Made by a program: the position numbers and the translations under genes
Notes under the pieces: generated by a model
What the model was told of the DNA's origin: nothing
What the model saw: the letters and a program-made list of their open reading frames with translations, nothing else
Database searches by the model: none
Shown: one piece after another, positions 25,784-37,000 of the stretch
Numbering within the stretch: the stretch's first letter is position 1
Layout: each line of letters begins with the position of its first letter
Source of the DNA: Verrucomicrobiaceae bacterium
GTDB taxonomy: Bacteria; Verrucomicrobiota; Verrucomicrobiia; Verrucomicrobiales; Verrucomicrobiaceae
Reading direction: 5' to 3'
DNA length: 64,000 nt
Assembly (NCBI GenBank): GCA_027486585.1
Contig: JAIXOU010000099.1
Span: 29,251-93,250, forward strand

Positions 25784-26821
25784 ATGAAACGTCGTCTCCT
25801 TCTTTCCCTTTTTGCCACGATTCCCCTCAGCGCTGCCTTGGCGCAGGAAGATTATTTGAGCTATGAACCCAAAGGAGAGGCTAAAGGTAAGCATGTCGTC
25901 TTGTTAGCTGGCGATGAAGAGTATCGAAGTGAGGAGGCGATGCCGATGCTGGCCAAGATTTTGAGTGAGCTTCATGGCTTTAAAACCACGGTGCTTTTTT
26001 CAGTGGATAAGGATGGCTTTATTGATGCCAATAATCAGGCCAGCCTTACGCACCCGGAAGCTTTGGATAGCGCCGATGCCATCATCATGCTGATCCGCTT
26101 CCGCCACTGGCCAGATGACGTGATGAAGCATTTCCATGATGCGGTGCAGCGCGGTGTGCCAATCGTTGGCCTACGCACAGCGACTCATGCTTTTAATATG
26201 GAGCCGAACAGCACTTACGGTGCCTGGGCCTGGAATAATGCTGAGGGCGGCTTTGGTCGGCTCATTTTAGGAGAGACCTGGGTGAGTCACTGGGGCAAAC
26301 ACCGCGCAGAGGCCACGAAAGGTGTTCTGGAGGCTTCCGCAAAAGACCATCCGATCCTGCGCGGAGTGACGGAGCTTTTTGGCACGACCGATGTGTATGA
26401 GGCCGCACCTCCGGCGGATTCGGTGATTCTGGCTCGTGGCCAAGTTTTATCAGGCATGGAGCTAGGCAGTGCCCCCGCCGATTATCGTAAAAAGACCAAA
26501 GCAGGTATTGATCAGGCCGTGAATGAGCCCATGATGCCCGTCGCCTGGGCACGCGAAGTAAAAAATGAAGCAGGCAAGACCAACAAAATCCTCTGCACCA
26601 CGATGGGTGCAGCGTCTGATTTGACCAATGAAAGTCTGCGTCGCTTAGTGATTAACGGCGTGCACTGGGGGTTGGGCATCGAAGTTCCTGCCTCTGCCGA
26701 TGTGAACTATGTGGGTAAATTTAAACCTCTCATGTATGGAACCAAAGACAGCGCAGATCTGGCGGACCCTTATGGTTTCAGAGGTTTTAAGCGTGGGGTA
26801 AAGCCTGCGGATTTGAAATAG
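25784..26821 (+). CDS. ThuA-domain (type 1 glutamine amidotransferase-like) secreted protein
   Basis: The product has 345 residues and a signal peptide (MKRRLLLSLFATIPLSAALA). The ThuA fold is shown by HVVLLAGDEEYRSEEAMPML, SADAIIMLIRFRHWPDDVMK, GVPIVGLRTATHAF and DHPILRGVTELFGTTDVYEA, and near the C-terminus VAWAREVKN with RRLVINGVHWGLG. ThuA proteins are linked to trehalose and other sugar use, but their reaction is unclear, and many in this phylum are exported. It is divergent from the FAD oxidoreductase, sharing a 159-base region, so both may be regulated together. The TTG at 25742 is rejected in favour of the ATG before the signal peptide. Confidence 0.88.
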   Translation: MKRRLLLSLFATIPLSAALAQEDYLSYEPKGEAKGKHVVLLAGDEEYRSEEAMPMLAKILSELHGFKTTVLFSVDKDGFIDANNQASLTHPEALDSADAIIMLIRFRHWPDDVMKHFHDAVQRGVPIVGLRTATHAFNMEPNSTYGAWAWNNAEGGFGRLILGETWVSHWGKHRAEATKGVLEASAKDHPILRGVTELFGTTDVYEAAPPADSVILARGQVLSGMELGSAPADYRKKTKAGIDQAVNEPMMPVAWAREVKNEAGKTNKILCTTMGAASDLTNESLRRLVINGVHWGLGIEVPASADVNYVGKFKPLMYGTKDSADLADPYGFRGFKRGVKPADLK

Positions 26822-26879
26822 GGGCTGGCCGCCTTTGCTATTTGTGAAAGCGCGGACTCTGGCCTAGTCTGAGGACCAC

Positions 26880-27752
26880 ATGGCAGACCTCGGCAGATAC
26901 AATCAACTCAAGGTGCTCTACAGCACCCCGCATGGCATTTACCTGGACGGAGGCGACCACGGGGAAATCCTCCTGCCGACACGCTACATTCCGAGGGGAA
27001 CGCAATTGGACGATCTACTGGAAGTGTTTGTCTATCGTGATTCTGAGGACCGTGCCATCGCCACTACGGAGAAGCCATTTGCCCAAGCGGGTGAATTTGC
27101 CTCGCTGGAAGTCGTCGGCGTGCATCGGCAAGTGGGCGTCTTTTTAAACTGGGGCCTGCCCAAAGATCTGCTGTTGCCCTATCGTGAGCTGACGGAAAAG
27201 GTCGAGGTGGGCCAAAAAGTCGCTGTTTATGTCATTCTCGATGAGCGATCCGACCGGATCATTGCCACCACGCGGCTGAATCGGCATCTGAGCCGTCAGC
27301 CAGCCCCTTATAAAAAAGGACAGGAGGTCGGCCTGCTAGTCACCAATCGTACTCCGTTGGGTTACAATGTTTTGGTCGAAAAGACTCATATTGCCCTACT
27401 GCATGCAGCCGCAGGCGCCGCTACCCTGCAAGCGGGGCAGGAAATGCGTGGATTTATCAGTGCCGTTCACCCTGACGGAAAGCTTGATGTGAGCTTAGAT
27501 GCCTCGGGTTATCAGCGCGTGGCACCTCTGACTGAGCGTATTTTAGAGGCGCTGAAAGCCAATGGAGGCAGCCTGCCCTTTGATGATGATAGTCCGGCCG
27601 ACCGAGTCCGAGAAAATTTTGGCAGCAGTAAAACTGCCTTCAAACAAGCCTTGGGTGCCCTTTTCCGGCAGCGAAAAATCCGCTTCACCCGCCCCGGAAT
27701 CCAGTGGGTGGATGTCAATGAACCGACCAGCAGTGACTGGCGGCCGAGTTGA
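26880..27752 (+). CDS. cvfB: CvfB-like S1 RNA-binding protein
   Basis: The product has 290 residues with no signal peptide. Three S1-like beta-barrel segments can be followed: YSTPHGIYLDGGDHGEILLP, VHRQVGVFLNWGLPKDLLLP and NRTPLGYNVLVEKTHIALLH. A C-terminal winged-helix-like part (FGSSKTAFKQALGALFRQRK) ends the protein. This arrangement matches the CvfB/YitL family of RNA-binding proteins, which affect virulence gene expression in staphylococci; the role in this organism is unknown. GAGG lies about seven bases before the ATG. It is the only clearly cytoplasmic gene among the surrounding exported ones. Confidence 0.85.
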   Translation: MADLGRYNQLKVLYSTPHGIYLDGGDHGEILLPTRYIPRGTQLDDLLEVFVYRDSEDRAIATTEKPFAQAGEFASLEVVGVHRQVGVFLNWGLPKDLLLPYRELTEKVEVGQKVAVYVILDERSDRIIATTRLNRHLSRQPAPYKKGQEVGLLVTNRTPLGYNVLVEKTHIALLHAAAGAATLQAGQEMRGFISAVHPDGKLDVSLDASGYQRVAPLTERILEALKANGGSLPFDDDSPADRVRENFGSSKTAFKQALGALFRQRKIRFTRPGIQWVDVNEPTSSDWRPS

Positions 27753-28057
27753 TCCGTAATGCCAGTTATATAATTGGAAATCAAAGAAAGAGCTGTCTTT
27801 CAGTTATTTTTGACCCAGTGAATTTTGTGCTTGGAGTTTGACATGACTTTGTGATTACAATGTCACTGTGTCAAAATTCGCCAAAAATCCTTCCTCCAAC
27901 CTTATTGCCCATCAGCTAGTCATGCTGTGAATGGGCCTGCTTACTGATGATTCAAGGTATTTGAATTCGTGTTTTAAGTTCTAAAAAATTAAATTTGAGA
28001 CTCCAGCCGTTCTGATTGTCTCAAGCATAAGCTGAAAAGCCCCAACCGCCTGTCGCC
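27753..28057. other. Intergenic region before the giant gene
   Basis: These 305 bases are markedly more AT-rich than the neighbouring genes and hold no plausible coding sequence. The region must contain the promoter of the giant gene. I see no confident -35/-10 pair at standard spacing, and there is no Shine-Dalgarno sequence before the ATG at 28058. An inverted repeat at 27837-27875 is listed separately. Confidence 0.6.
27837..27875. promoter_or_regulatory. Inverted repeat upstream of the giant gene
   Basis: TTTGACA (27837-27843) and TGTCAAA (27869-27875) are exact inverted copies 25 bases apart; the interval also holds GACAT and ATGTC as a second, inner pair. The position about 185 bases before the giant gene suits a regulator site or an RNA hairpin. 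No regulator is identified and no U-run follows, so a terminator is unlikely. Confidence 0.35.
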
Positions 28058-31000
28058 ATGAAAAGCTCAACCAAACACCGCGATCTTTCGCAGCAAGTCA
28101 TGATTACCATGCGCACTCGTCTGCGTATGCCAGTGACAATAGCCATGCTGGTTTCCAGTCTGACTTTTCCTTTGCAGTCTCATGGGATTACCTTGATCCA
28201 AAGCAATTCGGTAACGAATTCATTTTTGGTCCCGGTAAATGGTCTGGTCAATACACCGAATTTTCAAAATGCGGTGCCAACGATCAATGACACTCTTCTA
28301 TTTAACAATAATGTGACGGGTGCGGTCAACTACCGCGTTTCCAATGCATCGGGAGCTAATTTGATGCTGGGTGGTCTGCGGGTCGATAATCCTGGTGGGG
28401 CTATCACTCTTCAGAATGCAGATAATGTGAATCAGACATTATCGATTGGCGCTCAGGGGATTGACATGCGCCGTGCGACGCAGAATTTGACGATCAGCAA
28501 CACCTCAGCAACCAACAGTGTGACTCTGAATTTACTGGGTGCAGGTTCGGGCGCCTGGGGGGTGAACGCAGGTAGGACACTGACAGTTAATTCAGTCGTA
28601 ACAGGAACAGGTGGCCTTGCGATTGGTCCTGGTTTGAGTAACAACGGGGGTACGGTCCTTCTGGGCGGGACCAATAGTGGCACCAACACTTTCACGGGAG
28701 CCACGAGCGTAACTGGATCGACGCTGCAACTCGACTATGCAACGGCAGGTAACCGCATCGATAGCACGGCTAATCTGACTTTGAATCGGTCCACGCTCAC
28801 TGTTCAGGGGGGAGCTACCTTTACTCAGGTAGTCAATGGTCTGACTCTTGGCGCTGGTGCCAATCAGGTTACCTTTGGTGGAACCACTGCGAATCTTAAT
28901 GTCGGAGCCATTTCGAGGACTGGTTTTGATTCCCTGCTAAATGTCGGCACGGCAAGTCGTTTAACGACCACTAACACCAACGTGAACGGCATTCTCGGTG
29001 GTTGGGCGGTGCTCAACAAAACAGATTGGGCCGTTGGTGGCGGTGCTGTCACCGCTTTAGCCACTTACGTGGATCGAACAGGTGCTTGGACAAGTCCTGG
29101 GGCCACTTCAAATGCCCGCATTACTGGGACGGTTACGGCTGTTGGGAATGACACGATTTATTCGCTGAAATTCAATTCGGGTGCCTTCAACCTGACACAG
29201 AATGCGGCAACGAGATTGAACATTACGTCAGGTGGTATTTTGAAAAATGACAATAATGCCACGACGATATCAGGCGGCACGATCACCGCCGGTGGAACTG
29301 CAGATACGGTCGCAGATACGCTCTATTTTTGGCAAAACCAAAACACCATGGTCGTCTCGTCGATCCTTGATAACAATGGAACAGATGTGGTGAATTTAGT
29401 GAAGGCAGGAGATGGCTCTTTGCGGTTTGATAATGCAGCGGCTCATACCATGACCGGCACACTCACGATTACAGGTGGCCGTGTATTGATTGGTAACGGT
29501 AACACGGTGGGTTCTGTGCCTGGAGCTAACCTTGTTTTCGCGCAGACACCAGGATCGCTTAACGGCACCGGAGCTAATGATGGTCTGTTGACCATAAACC
29601 GCACCGATGCGGTGACTTTGACTCAAAATATCTCAGGAGTTGGAGGTGATTCAGTTGATCGAGTTGCCATTCGTAAATCTGCCGGGACAACCCTGACTCT
29701 GACACCTACCTCAGCCAATACTTTCTTTGGCATCACGCGCATTGAGGCTGGATCACTCTTGGCAGGGAAGGACACAGCATTGTCTCCCAACTCAGTCATT
29801 CAGCTAGCTGATGTTGCTGGTGTTCTGCTCAATCTGCAAAATTTCAATAGTACAGCGCGCGGACTTAGTACGGGTGGAGCGGTGGGCGGCAATGTGACTT
29901 TGGGTTCAGCCAATCTTACCTTAGCTCCAGTAGAATCAGACAGTCTGACCTACGCTGGTATCATCAGCGGTACTGGGGGCTTGGTGAAAAATGGGTTAGG
30001 CTCACAAACCTTCACTGCTGGCCAAACCTTTACGGGTCCCTTGGCTGTAAATGGAGGATCATTGCAGGCGACAACGCTAACACCTAGCTCAGTGACGGTG
30101 ACCGACGCTTCTCTTCAAGCCACCACGGTAACCACGGCCGGAGCTTTGAATGTCTCCAACGGCACTTTCCGTGGTTCACTTGTCACAACTAACCCCAACG
30201 TCACCGTCAACGGCACTGGACTGATCGTTTTGAGCTCTGGTAGTTCACTGGCAGCTAATAGTTCCTTTGCCCTGAATAACGAGCGTTCCACGTTGCAATT
30301 GAATAATGGTTCTAGCACAAGTGTCGGCAGTTTTGTTTCTGCGCGAGGCAGTCAATTGGCACTAGGAAATGGCGCTAGCGTAACAAACCTTACATTCAAT
30401 GACACTGGATCTCTGAATCTTAACGGTGTGATCACCATGGCTGGTTTTACCGGAGCTGGACTGGGTAACGTCGTAAAGGCTGGCACCGCCAACTGGGTGC
30501 TAAGCGGTGGGAATGGGTACACTGGCAGTACAATGATTAATGCGGGTGAAGTTCAGATATCGTCAGGAGCTACGGTTGAAGTTCTGCCTGATCGCACAGA
30601 TCTAACGTTAGCCAATAGCACAGGCGTTAAGTTAGATCTCAATGGCAAAAACGAAACCATCGGCTCGCTAGCTGGTGGTGGTGTGAATGGCGGGAATGTT
30701 CTTCTCGGTTCAGGCACGCTGACGACAGGACTTAGCGGCGTCAATACAACCTATGCCGGTGCTATCAGTGGTAGTGGTGGCGTCAATAAGATTGGCCCTG
30801 GCACCTTAACTCTGACAGGAGCAAATACATTTACAGGAACTCTGAATATCGCCGGCGGCGCGCTTACTCTCAATGGTGGATTATTAGACGATGCAGCCAA
30901 TGTCTCAGTTTCAAATGCAAGTCTGAACGTCAATACATCAGATGCCATCAACAGACTTACAGCCTCACAAAATTCGATTATCACAATTGGCTCAGGTGCC

Positions 31001-34000
31001 GTCCTGACTACGAATCATACTACTGATGCAGATGTCACTGCGACTGTATCTACGAGCAATGATTTCCCAATTATCAATGTGGCTGGAGGAACTCAAAATT
31101 TAGCGGTGGGGATGAGCATCCGTGATGTGAATTCATCCAATGATATTCCTGGAGCCTACATCGTGCAGATTTTAAACGCGAATCAAGTGCTGATGAGTAA
31201 TAACACTGCCTCTAGTGGTGCTGCACCAGCCAAAACCTTTGCCTTTGGATCTGTGAGCCAGGTGGCAGCATCCCTGAAAGGAAGTGGTGACTGGGTCAAA
31301 AATGGTGCCGGTAATCTTTTGTTAGGCTCTAACAGCAGTGACATGACTGGAACGATGACATTTAATGGGGGAACGGTCATTGCTGGTGGCTTTAACTTTG
31401 GGGGACGTAACCAGATTCAGGATACGATTAGCAACAGCGCGCAATTGTCATTTGGTTCGGCAAACCCGGTGACTTTCAACTTAGCCGTGAGCCCAGTGAA
31501 CTTAATGCCTTTTGAGCGCATCGGAAGCCTGAGTGGCGGTGGTAGTGGCACAGTCGTGAATGTTGTGGGCCTCAGTTCAAGCGGGGCTCTGGCTCTAGGT
31601 GGCAATAATCAATCAACGACATACAATGGATCGATTCGGGGTTCCATTTCCAATACAGCTTTCACTGGCTCACCAAACACGAACCTTGCCACGGTTGTCT
31701 CTGGAAACTTCCCATGGCTCATTAAAGAGGGGACTGGAACACTGGACTGGACTAACAATGATACCAATGTGATTCGCGGCACCGTGAGGGTGGATCGTGG
31801 AATGTTGAAAGTAGGCGGGTCTGTAGGTTTGGATTCTGGTTCCAACGCTGTTCTTAGCAACGCGCCTGGGGCTAAATTGAGCCTGCAAACATCTGATTCG
31901 ACAGGAGAAGAGTTGGGCTTTATTTCTGGTGGCGGACGCGGCGCTTCCCGTTCATTCAGCAATGGTGTTTCTGGAGCTTTATTGGGTAATTATTTGGTGG
32001 GAGGCACTTCTGAGATTCAGATTGGCACGGCCACTGGCACTGCTACAAATGCCAAACTATTGCTGTCCAATAATTTAGTTGGGCAGACTTACTCCTTTGC
32101 TGGCAATATTACGGGCGATGGCTCTCTCGAAAAAAATGGCAATAACACTTTGGAAGTCCTTGGTGCCAATACTTATGTCGGTGATACCATCATCAGAAAT
32201 ACCGCAACTTCAGGTGTCAGTACCAGTGTCATAGCCATTGGCGCTTATAGTGGTAGCGCAGGTGTCGGGACTCCTGGCTCGGGCGGTTATGGGCAGCTAC
32301 CAAGCACAACAAGTTTGTCTATGATTGCGGGTGCTAGCTTGGTTTCTGGGGTTCGTGCGAACGTCCAATTCGATCTTAATGGTACCACTCAAACGTTGAG
32401 TGCATTATCTGTTCAGAATACCGGTGGGAATCAGATTATCAATTTGGGCGGTGGCACCATCAATATTAACACACCTGCCACGGGTGTTTCCAATGGCTTT
32501 TTTGCAGGTCTATTTAACGGACGTGGCACTATTAATGTCAACTCAACTTCATTGGATGGTCTTCCTGATCTTAGAGGTTGGTATATTGAGTCAAGTTCTG
32601 TGCCCAATACCTCCCCCGAGGTTTCCAGCAATACATCTCACATTGGGAGTTTTAATGTGAATGGCGGCAGAGTGGTTTTGAATGGCCCCGACGGTAGTTT
32701 GGGGGATACGGTTCATGTCAGCGTGGGTAGTCAGGGGGCACTGGCTGTACAGCAGGCAGACACGACAGGCTCTCTGTTTGGAGCTGGCGCTCTTCAGTTT
32801 ATCAATGTTCTCAGTCCAACCTTAACGCTGACTTCGGCTCCCAAGGGACCTATTACTAGCAATGTCTGGTCAGGAACCAGTACAGGGACTGGTAATTTGA
32901 GTCTGACGCAAATAGCCCGATTGAGTATTTCGAGCAACCAAGCTTTTAATGGCCGCACAACCGTGAGGGGAGCTTCGGAACTGATCCTCAATTATTCGAC
33001 AGGGGTTAATGCTACGAATAACATCATCCCAGGAACTCTAACTTTGGCGGGTGGCCGAATTCAGATGCGGGGTGGAGACTCTATCGTGACGGACGAGGTT
33101 ACAAGCACCCTCCTAGAATCAGGCGCAACGGTCATTGCTGGCTCGTCTAGCGGCACACGTTTGGGCCTAGGCCAGGTGACAAGGCAAGCGGGTGGAATTC
33201 TTGAAGTGCGTGGTGCGTCAGTCGTGATGGATGCTTCTCCTGGCCTTCTCGGTGGTTATGCGACCTACGCGACACCTGAGCTTGGGACGGATGTTCTCAA
33301 TGTGACCACTTGGGGGACTTTGGATAATAATGGCTTGATGACGGGCCTACTAAATAGCGATTATGAAACAGACACAGCCAGCATGTCTGGTAGCACTTTT
33401 GATGTCACGGCTGCTTCAGACCCCAATGGCAACGTTAGTTTCAATTGGGAATCTTCTAATAACGTGAACTCATTACGGTTCAACACACCTAATAATCAGG
33501 CTTCAATCTCAGTTACCTTGTATGATACCGATAAAATTATTAATGACGGTGGCATTTTGGTGACCAAAAATATTGGACCACGTGATATTCGAATCCGCGA
33601 TGAATTGGATTCTCCTTCGGGACGCAGTCTCACAGGTGGCGGTGGGCTTATTGATGATGAATTGATTGTTCATCAGCACAACACTTTGGGCAGTCTCAAG
33701 ATTGAAGTGCCAATCGTGGATAATCCCAATTCATCTCCAAACGCACTTACCTTTTCGAAGACTGGGCAGGGCAAGGTCATTCTCGCTGGCAATAATAGTT
33801 ACACCGGCAGCACGAATATCTTTGCTGGTTCTCTCCAATTGGGAGAAGGCGGAGGCGGTGGCAGTCTCGGTAGTGGAGCGATAACGAATAACGGTTATCT
33901 GATTCTCAATCGCAGCCTCGGAGGAACGATTGCTCCTGAAATCAATGGCACAGGTGGGGTCATTAAACGTGGCACCGGGACGGAGACATTGGGAGGCACT

Positions 34001-37000
34001 TCGAGTAACTACACTGGCACAGTAAGCGTTTTGAGTGGCACCCTCGTTGCTGGATCTAGCACGCTGGATGCGGCTTTTGGTTCGCTTGGTTCTCCGAAGG
34101 GCTTAACTTCAGTTGCAGCAAACGCGGCTTTAGAGATTCAAAGTTCTTTAGTGACCAATGAAACCATTTTCCTACGTGGCGGCAGTTTGAATAGTGGCAC
34201 TGTCGGCGGCACTCTTCGAGGTCCAGTTCTATTGGGGGAAAATGGAACCATTTTGTCCAAATCGGCCTCAGTGCTATCTCTTGCAGGTCCGGTCATTAGC
34301 CGCCCAGGAACCACATTAGCCTTAACGGGACCTGGTGATATCGTGCTTGCCAATACTAGCAACCAAATGGGTGCAATCACACTGGGCGGAGCCTCAGGGA
34401 ATCAGAATTTAACTCGATTGTTTATTGGTGCTGGATTCGGGCTGAATGGCGCTCCAGGATCTGTGGGGCGGACTGCGATCAATAATCGTGGTTCTGTCAT
34501 CGTGAATGTCAATGATACCCACTTTGTTCTTGGTTCAACCCTATCCGGAACCGGCACAATGGTCATCAATCGAGGCAATATTTATCTCACTGGCGACAAT
34601 TCCTATTCAGGTGCCACTCTAGTTGGGGGTAATGGGTCTTCACTACCCACATTTGGTTTGACCATCAATAATAGTGCAGAGCTGCGAGTCGGTAATGATA
34701 CCTATACCGGCAAGCTGGGGTCTGGCTCGCTGATTGTTCAATCGGCAACGACAGCAGAATCAGCAGTGCGCTTCCACTCGCTAAGAAATCAAACTCTTAG
34801 TAACACGAACATCATCACGCTGAATCCCTCTCCCGCTGGAACAACGGCCCGTAATGCTCGTTTGCATCGTCAAGGGTTAGGTTCACTCACCTTGAATGGT
34901 TCTCTCATTGCGGGAAGTCATGGGGCTCCGGTGACTAACACTCAGCGTGCCACCCTCAATAATACGAGTGGCGGTAAGTTGACCTTAGCTGGCCCGATTG
35001 TGACATCGAGCAATAATCGGCTAAACTTTGCACCATCTGGGAACTCCGTGACTGAAATTGCAGGATCTCTTGATCGAGTCATCTGGGGACGTTTCCTCAA
35101 CAGCACAGATGATAATACAACCACAGTGACCGCATTTAACGTGGCTGGAACTACGACGTTAAAAGGCTTCAATAACTTTGGTAATCTTCCTGCGCCTGTA
35201 ACCGCAGCTGGGGAAAATCCAGGCAATAATACAAACCGTTTTCAAAATATCTACATTCAACGTGGTGTCTTGGAAATCAATCATTCGATCGAGGTCGATC
35301 CTGAGAACCCCAATATCATCATTGATTCTGACGCTGCTGGTGTGACTGCCAATCCAACGAATACCATCAATGGGGTGGACGATGAGGCTGACTTCTATGT
35401 TCTGAGAGGAGCTGCCATCAGATTTGCCCAAACAGAGACCGCTGGCTATTTCGCCACACAGAAAGGCTCAGCTATTGAAGTGGTTTCTGATAAAACTCTA
35501 ACAATCAATGACAGCGGTGTTAACCATGTGATCAATGGTGGACTGACGGGCGGAGGTGCTGTCAGGTTAAGTGCTCTCGGCGGTAATGCTTGGTTTGGTC
35601 TTTTTGGGCCCAGTTCAATCCAGAACAGTGTCATCATTGGCAGTTCTACCAATAGTCTTACGGGTGGCTCAACAGGCGCAAATATCTCGACGGTCCGCGT
35701 CAATGATTTGGGTGCAAATAGTGGCTTAGGTCAGTCACCAACGATCCGTCTGGGGGTTGCCGCTATTCCAGGTGCAAGTACCCAAGAGGCTCGTTTGGAG
35801 TATGTGAGCAGGAATGGTCCAGCTGCCCAGGTGACCAATAAAGACTTTGAATTATCGAACAGTGATGTGGTCGTGGTGAAAATGACGGCTCAGTTTGCTG
35901 GAGTAAACCCGTCACCATCCGTCACAACCACGGTTCTTATCTTAGAAGATGTGGGTTCAATCGTTGGTGGTATGGCTGTCAATGGACCGGGTATTGCTCC
36001 AAACACTCGCGTCCAGTCCATTGCTGGCAATACCGTTACCATAGCTCCGAAAATCATTGCTGATATCGGGCCTGCTGTTCCCATCACTTTTGAAGATTTA
36101 TCTTCGACAGGTGTCGTGCGTATTGCTGCTGGTGGGGTTGGGGCACTGGTGATTGGCTCAGATCCAGCTAGTGCAGCGATAAGCAATGGTAAAATCACTG
36201 CGACGAATGTCTCCCGTAAGCAGCTTATTTTACATGGTCAGAATGCGATGGGTAACACCATCAATGGCATGATTGATCAGGGAAATTCCGTCGCGTTGGA
36301 TTTGAGTGTCAATCCCGATGTAACAGACAATGATCAATATGGTGCTGGTCGCTGGATTCTGAAAAATGTGAATAACAATTTCAGTGGGAATATCTCAGTT
36401 GCAGTCGGCAGTCTTGAGTTCGCAGGTGATTTAGGTTCAGGCAATGGCACTTCCGGCCCGATGGGGAATTTAACCGCTGCGCGCGTGATCAATCTAGGCA
36501 CGAATGACTTTAATGGTCGTCGCTATGATATCTTTGGCGGTGGCGATAACCTTGGTGCGGCAGGTGGACTTTCAGCAACGGGTACAATCATCTTTAATGA
36601 TCCAAATGCAGGAACATTGACGCTCGGATCGAACATTGGTTTTACCCAGAGCTTTAGCAGCACCACGAATCCAGGCAGTGGTGAAATCATCAACAATGGT
36701 AACAAAGTGGTGGTGATCAATGGGGCTTTAACTTCAGGCGCTTCTGGAAACCGAAATTGGATCTTGGATGGAACGAACACAGGTGATAACAGAATCACTG
36801 GCAGTATCAGTAACGGCAGTGGAAACTCTGTCGGGATTACCAAAGAAGGTGCTGGGAAATGGATTCTCGATAGCACGAGTAACTCGATGAATGGAACCAT
36901 CACGGTCAACCGTGGTGAATTAGAGGTGGCCGGAGGGAGCTCAATCGGAGACGATGCACTCGTTACTCTAACCAATGCTGGCTCTGATGGCTCTTCTGTA

